The notes under the pieces were generated by a model. That model saw only the letters and a list, made by a program, of their open reading frames with translations, searched no databases and had not been told where the DNA came from. DNA of 52,652 nt. It comes from Lachnospiraceae bacterium (GTDB lineage Bacteria; Bacillota; Clostridia; Lachnospirales; Lachnospiraceae). Each line of letters opens with the position of its first letter. Position 1 is the first letter of the stretch. The stretch covers positions 1 to 52,652 of the forward strand of contig JAFWTY010000035.1 of assembly GCA_017518735.1 (NCBI GenBank), in the 5' to 3' direction. A program made the position numbers and the translations under genes. Of the stretch, positions 50,751 through 52,652 are shown one piece after another.

Positions 50751-50786
50751 AAAAACCTGCGATGCATATGCGCATCGCAGGTTTTT
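50751..50786. terminator. Bidirectional terminator between the GT-C-like gene and nifJ
   Basis: AAAAACCTGCGATGC (50751-50765) pairs perfectly with GCATCGCAGGTTTTT (50772-50786) around a six-base loop. A-runs on one side and T-runs on the other make it work on both strands for these convergent genes. Confidence 0.95.
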
Positions 50787-50805
50787 GTTTGTTTGTGTTT
50801 AAGTC

Positions 50806-52652
50806 TTATTTGTAGAGCTCTACGAGTTTCAGTAAGTGCTGATATCTCTCGTTAGCAACCTTCTCGGATTCGGAGAAGAGTTTCTCGGCTCTTTCAGGGA
50901 ACGGCTTAACAAGTCTGGTGTATCTGGACTCGTTGTTAAGGAATTCCTGATAGCTTCCGTCGCCTTCCTTGGAGGTAAGGGTGAACGGATTCTTTCCTTC
51001 TGCCTTAAGAGCAGGATTGAAGGAGAAGAGGTTCCAGTAGCCGGCCTTAACAGCCTTCTTCATTTCATCCTGGCAGTGGTTCATACCGCCCTTAGCGATA
51101 CCGTGAAGTTCGCAAGGAGCGTAGCCGATGATGAGGGAAGGTCCGTTGTAAGCTTCAGCTTCAGCGATTGCCTTAACTGCCTGAGCAGGGTTAGCGCCAA
51201 GTGCGATCTGAGCAACATATACATAGCCGTAGCTCATTGCGATTTCAGCAAGGCTCTTCTTGGAGATCTCCTTACCTGCTGCAGCAAACTGGCAAACCTC
51301 ACCGATGTTGGAAGCCTTGGAAGCCTGTCCACCGGTATTGGAGTACATTTCGGTATCGAATACCATTACGTTTACGTTCTCGCCGGAAGCAAGTACGTGA
51401 TCGAGTCCGCCGAAGCCGATATCATATGCCCAGCCGTCACCACCGAAGATCCAGATGGATTTCTTGGAGAGGTAATCTTTCTTAGCAAGGATTTCTTTCG
51501 CTGCATCGGATCCGTTAGCTTCAAGAGCCTTGATTAATTCAGCGGTAGGAGCTGCGTTCTCGTTGGTCTGATCCTTGGTAGCAAGGAAAGCATCAATTGC
51601 AGGAGCAAGAGCTGCATCGGACTTAAGCTCTTCGAGTTTAGCGATAAGCTGATCACGAATTACCTTCTGTCCTAAGTACATACCGAAACCATGCTCAGCG
51701 TTATCCTCGAATAAGGAGTTGGACCAAGCGGGACCCTTCTTGGAATCCTTGTTTACGGTATAAGGTGAAGTAGCAGCGGGACCGCCCCAGATAGAGGAGC
51801 ATCCGGTTGCGTTGGAGATGAACATATGCTCACCGAACAACTGAGTGATCAGTCTTGCATAAGAGGTCTCAGCACATCCTGCACAGGATCCGGAGAACTC
51901 AAGTAAGGGCTGATTGTACTGGGAGTTGATCGGGGTAACACCGTTTGCAAGAGCGGGCTTTAATTCCTTCTTGCCAACGTTCTCTACTAAGTAGTTGAAT
52001 ACAGGCTGTTCAGCTGCCTGAGATTCCTGAGGAACCATCTTGAGTGCTTCGTTAGCCTTAGGACATACGGTTATGCACTCGCCGCATCCCATACAGTCTA
52101 AAGGAGATACGGTCATGGTGTACTTCATGGAAGCATCAGCTGCATGCTTGGAATCAGCAAGTTTGATGTTGGAAGGTGCAGCAGCAACTTCATCTGCATT
52201 TAAGATGAAAGGACGAATGGTTGCATGGGAGCATACAAATGCACAGCTGTTACACTGTAAGCATGCCTCAGCGTTCCACTCGGGAACCATAACAGCGGTA
52301 CCACGCTTCTCGTATGCGGAAGCACCGGTCTCAAACTGTCCGTCTGCGTTATCCTTGAATGCGGAAACAGGAAGGCTGTAACCATCCATAAGACCGATCG
52401 GATCAAGAAGTTCGTTAACCATCTTAACGGTAGCGGGACGTCCGGTTCTGTTATTTTCTTTTGCTACATCCTGAGCATCTGCCCAGTCAGCAGGAACGTC
52501 TACTTTATGAATTGCATCTACACCTGCATCGATTGCTTTGTAGTTCATTTCTACAACTGCGTCACCCTTCTTGGAGTAGGACTTCTTAGCAGCTGCTTTC
52601 ATGAATTCGATTGCCTGATCGATCGGCATAACGTTTGCAAGTTTGAAGAATG
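50806..52652 (-). CDS. nifJ: Pyruvate:ferredoxin oxidoreductase, C-terminal half (partial)
   Basis: About 615 residues of PFOR, open to the right edge of the window, so the N-terminal half (about 550 residues) is missing. The enzyme oxidises pyruvate to acetyl-CoA and CO2 with ferredoxin as acceptor, central to anaerobic energy metabolism. Seen here are the end of domain III, a two-cluster ferredoxin domain (CLQCNSCAFVCSHA; CMGCGECITVCPKA) and the TPP domain with SGSCAGCAETSYARL, ATGCSSIWGG, FGGDGWAYDIGFGG and DTEMYSNTGGQASKA. The C-terminal clamp follows. Codon bias is strong, as for ppdK, fitting high expression. The stop is next to the two-way terminator. Confidence 0.98.
   Translation of the reverse strand, partial: FFKLANVMPIDQAIEFMKAAAKKSYSKKGDAVVEMNYKAIDAGVDAIHKVDVPADWADAQDVAKENNRTGRPATVKMVNELLDPIGLMDGYSLPVSAFKDNADGQFETGASAYEKRGTAVMVPEWNAEACLQCNSCAFVCSHATIRPFILNADEVAAAPSNIKLADSKHAADASMKYTMTVSPLDCMGCGECITVCPKANEALKMVPQESQAAEQPVFNYLVENVGKKELKPALANGVTPINSQYNQPLLEFSGSCAGCAETSYARLITQLFGEHMFISNATGCSSIWGGPAATSPYTVNKDSKKGPAWSNSLFEDNAEHGFGMYLGQKVIRDQLIAKLEELKSDAALAPAIDAFLATKDQTNENAAPTAELIKALEANGSDAAKEILAKKDYLSKKSIWIFGGDGWAYDIGFGGLDHVLASGENVNVMVFDTEMYSNTGGQASKASNIGEVCQFAAAGKEISKKSLAEIAMSYGYVYVAQIALGANPAQAVKAIAEAEAYNGPSLIIGYAPCELHGIAKGGMNHCQDEMKKAVKAGYWNLFSFNPALKAEGKNPFTLTSKEGDGSYQEFLNNESRYTRLVKPFPERAEKLFSESEKVANERYQHLLKLVELYK

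Noticed and set aside
1..52652. Insertion sequences, CRISPR arrays, rRNA genes, prophage
   Set aside because: No transposase, integrase, regularly spaced repeats or rRNA sequence was seen on either strand.

Overview
The window looks like a chromosomal segment of a low-to-moderate GC, Gram-positive, strictly anaerobic member of the Clostridia, most likely family Lachnospiraceae (Butyrivibrio/Roseburia-like). This is inferred from the gene content: pyruvate phosphate dikinase, pyruvate:ferredoxin oxidoreductase, a MetA with glutamate at position 111, DUF5688, DUF4349 and sce7726 proteins, and long hybrid EAL proteins. Promoters are SigA-like, and strong AGGAG-type ribosome binding sites precede most but not all genes. 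TAA, TGA and TAG are all used as ordinary stops. I saw no rRNA, insertion sequence, prophage, CRISPR array or replication origin; one tRNA gene is present.

Layout. Bases 1-4267 hold two GNAT acetyltransferases, lepA and hemW. After a geneless stretch with a decayed-looking reading frame come a TPR membrane protein and pilT with a hairpin leader. Then follow comM-dprA, efp, a DUF5688 gene, tRNA-Arg(CCG) and an SH3b membrane protein. rluF-ligA and metA come next. From 16718 to 18891 is a three-gene group: a rhomboid-like protein without the usual catalytic motif, a SigA-like protein without regions 2.3-2.4 and 4, and an unknown partner. An EAL protein fused to a beta-solenoid, an M16C protease and a DUF4349 lipoprotein lead to era-recO-yfhO-CPBP. 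glyQS (interrupted by an in-frame TAG) and ppdK (with a structured leader) follow. Bases 36095-40830 hold small transcription units: nitroreductase-sce7726, an acyltransferase, short proteins, lipoproteins and a ptsI tail remnant. On the minus strand a LacI-sensor/GGDEF/EAL protein faces a divergent cheW-hisH-hisF-ung group. The end holds a dynamin-like GTPase plus a GT-C-like membrane protein behind a perfect consensus promoter, and the 3' part of pyruvate:ferredoxin oxidoreductase on the minus strand.

How they fit together. Much is housekeeping: translation (lepA, efp, glyQS, tRNA-Arg, rluF, era), DNA repair and uptake (ligA, recO, ung, dprA, comM), and pyruvate/PEP metabolism (ppdK, nifJ). 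Two c-di-GMP phosphodiesterase candidates with unusual sensory modules, CheW and PilT point to regulated surface behaviour. The least explained parts are the SigA-like trio, the EAL-beta-solenoid fusion, the dynamin/GT-C pair, the ppdK leader and the amber codon inside glyQS.
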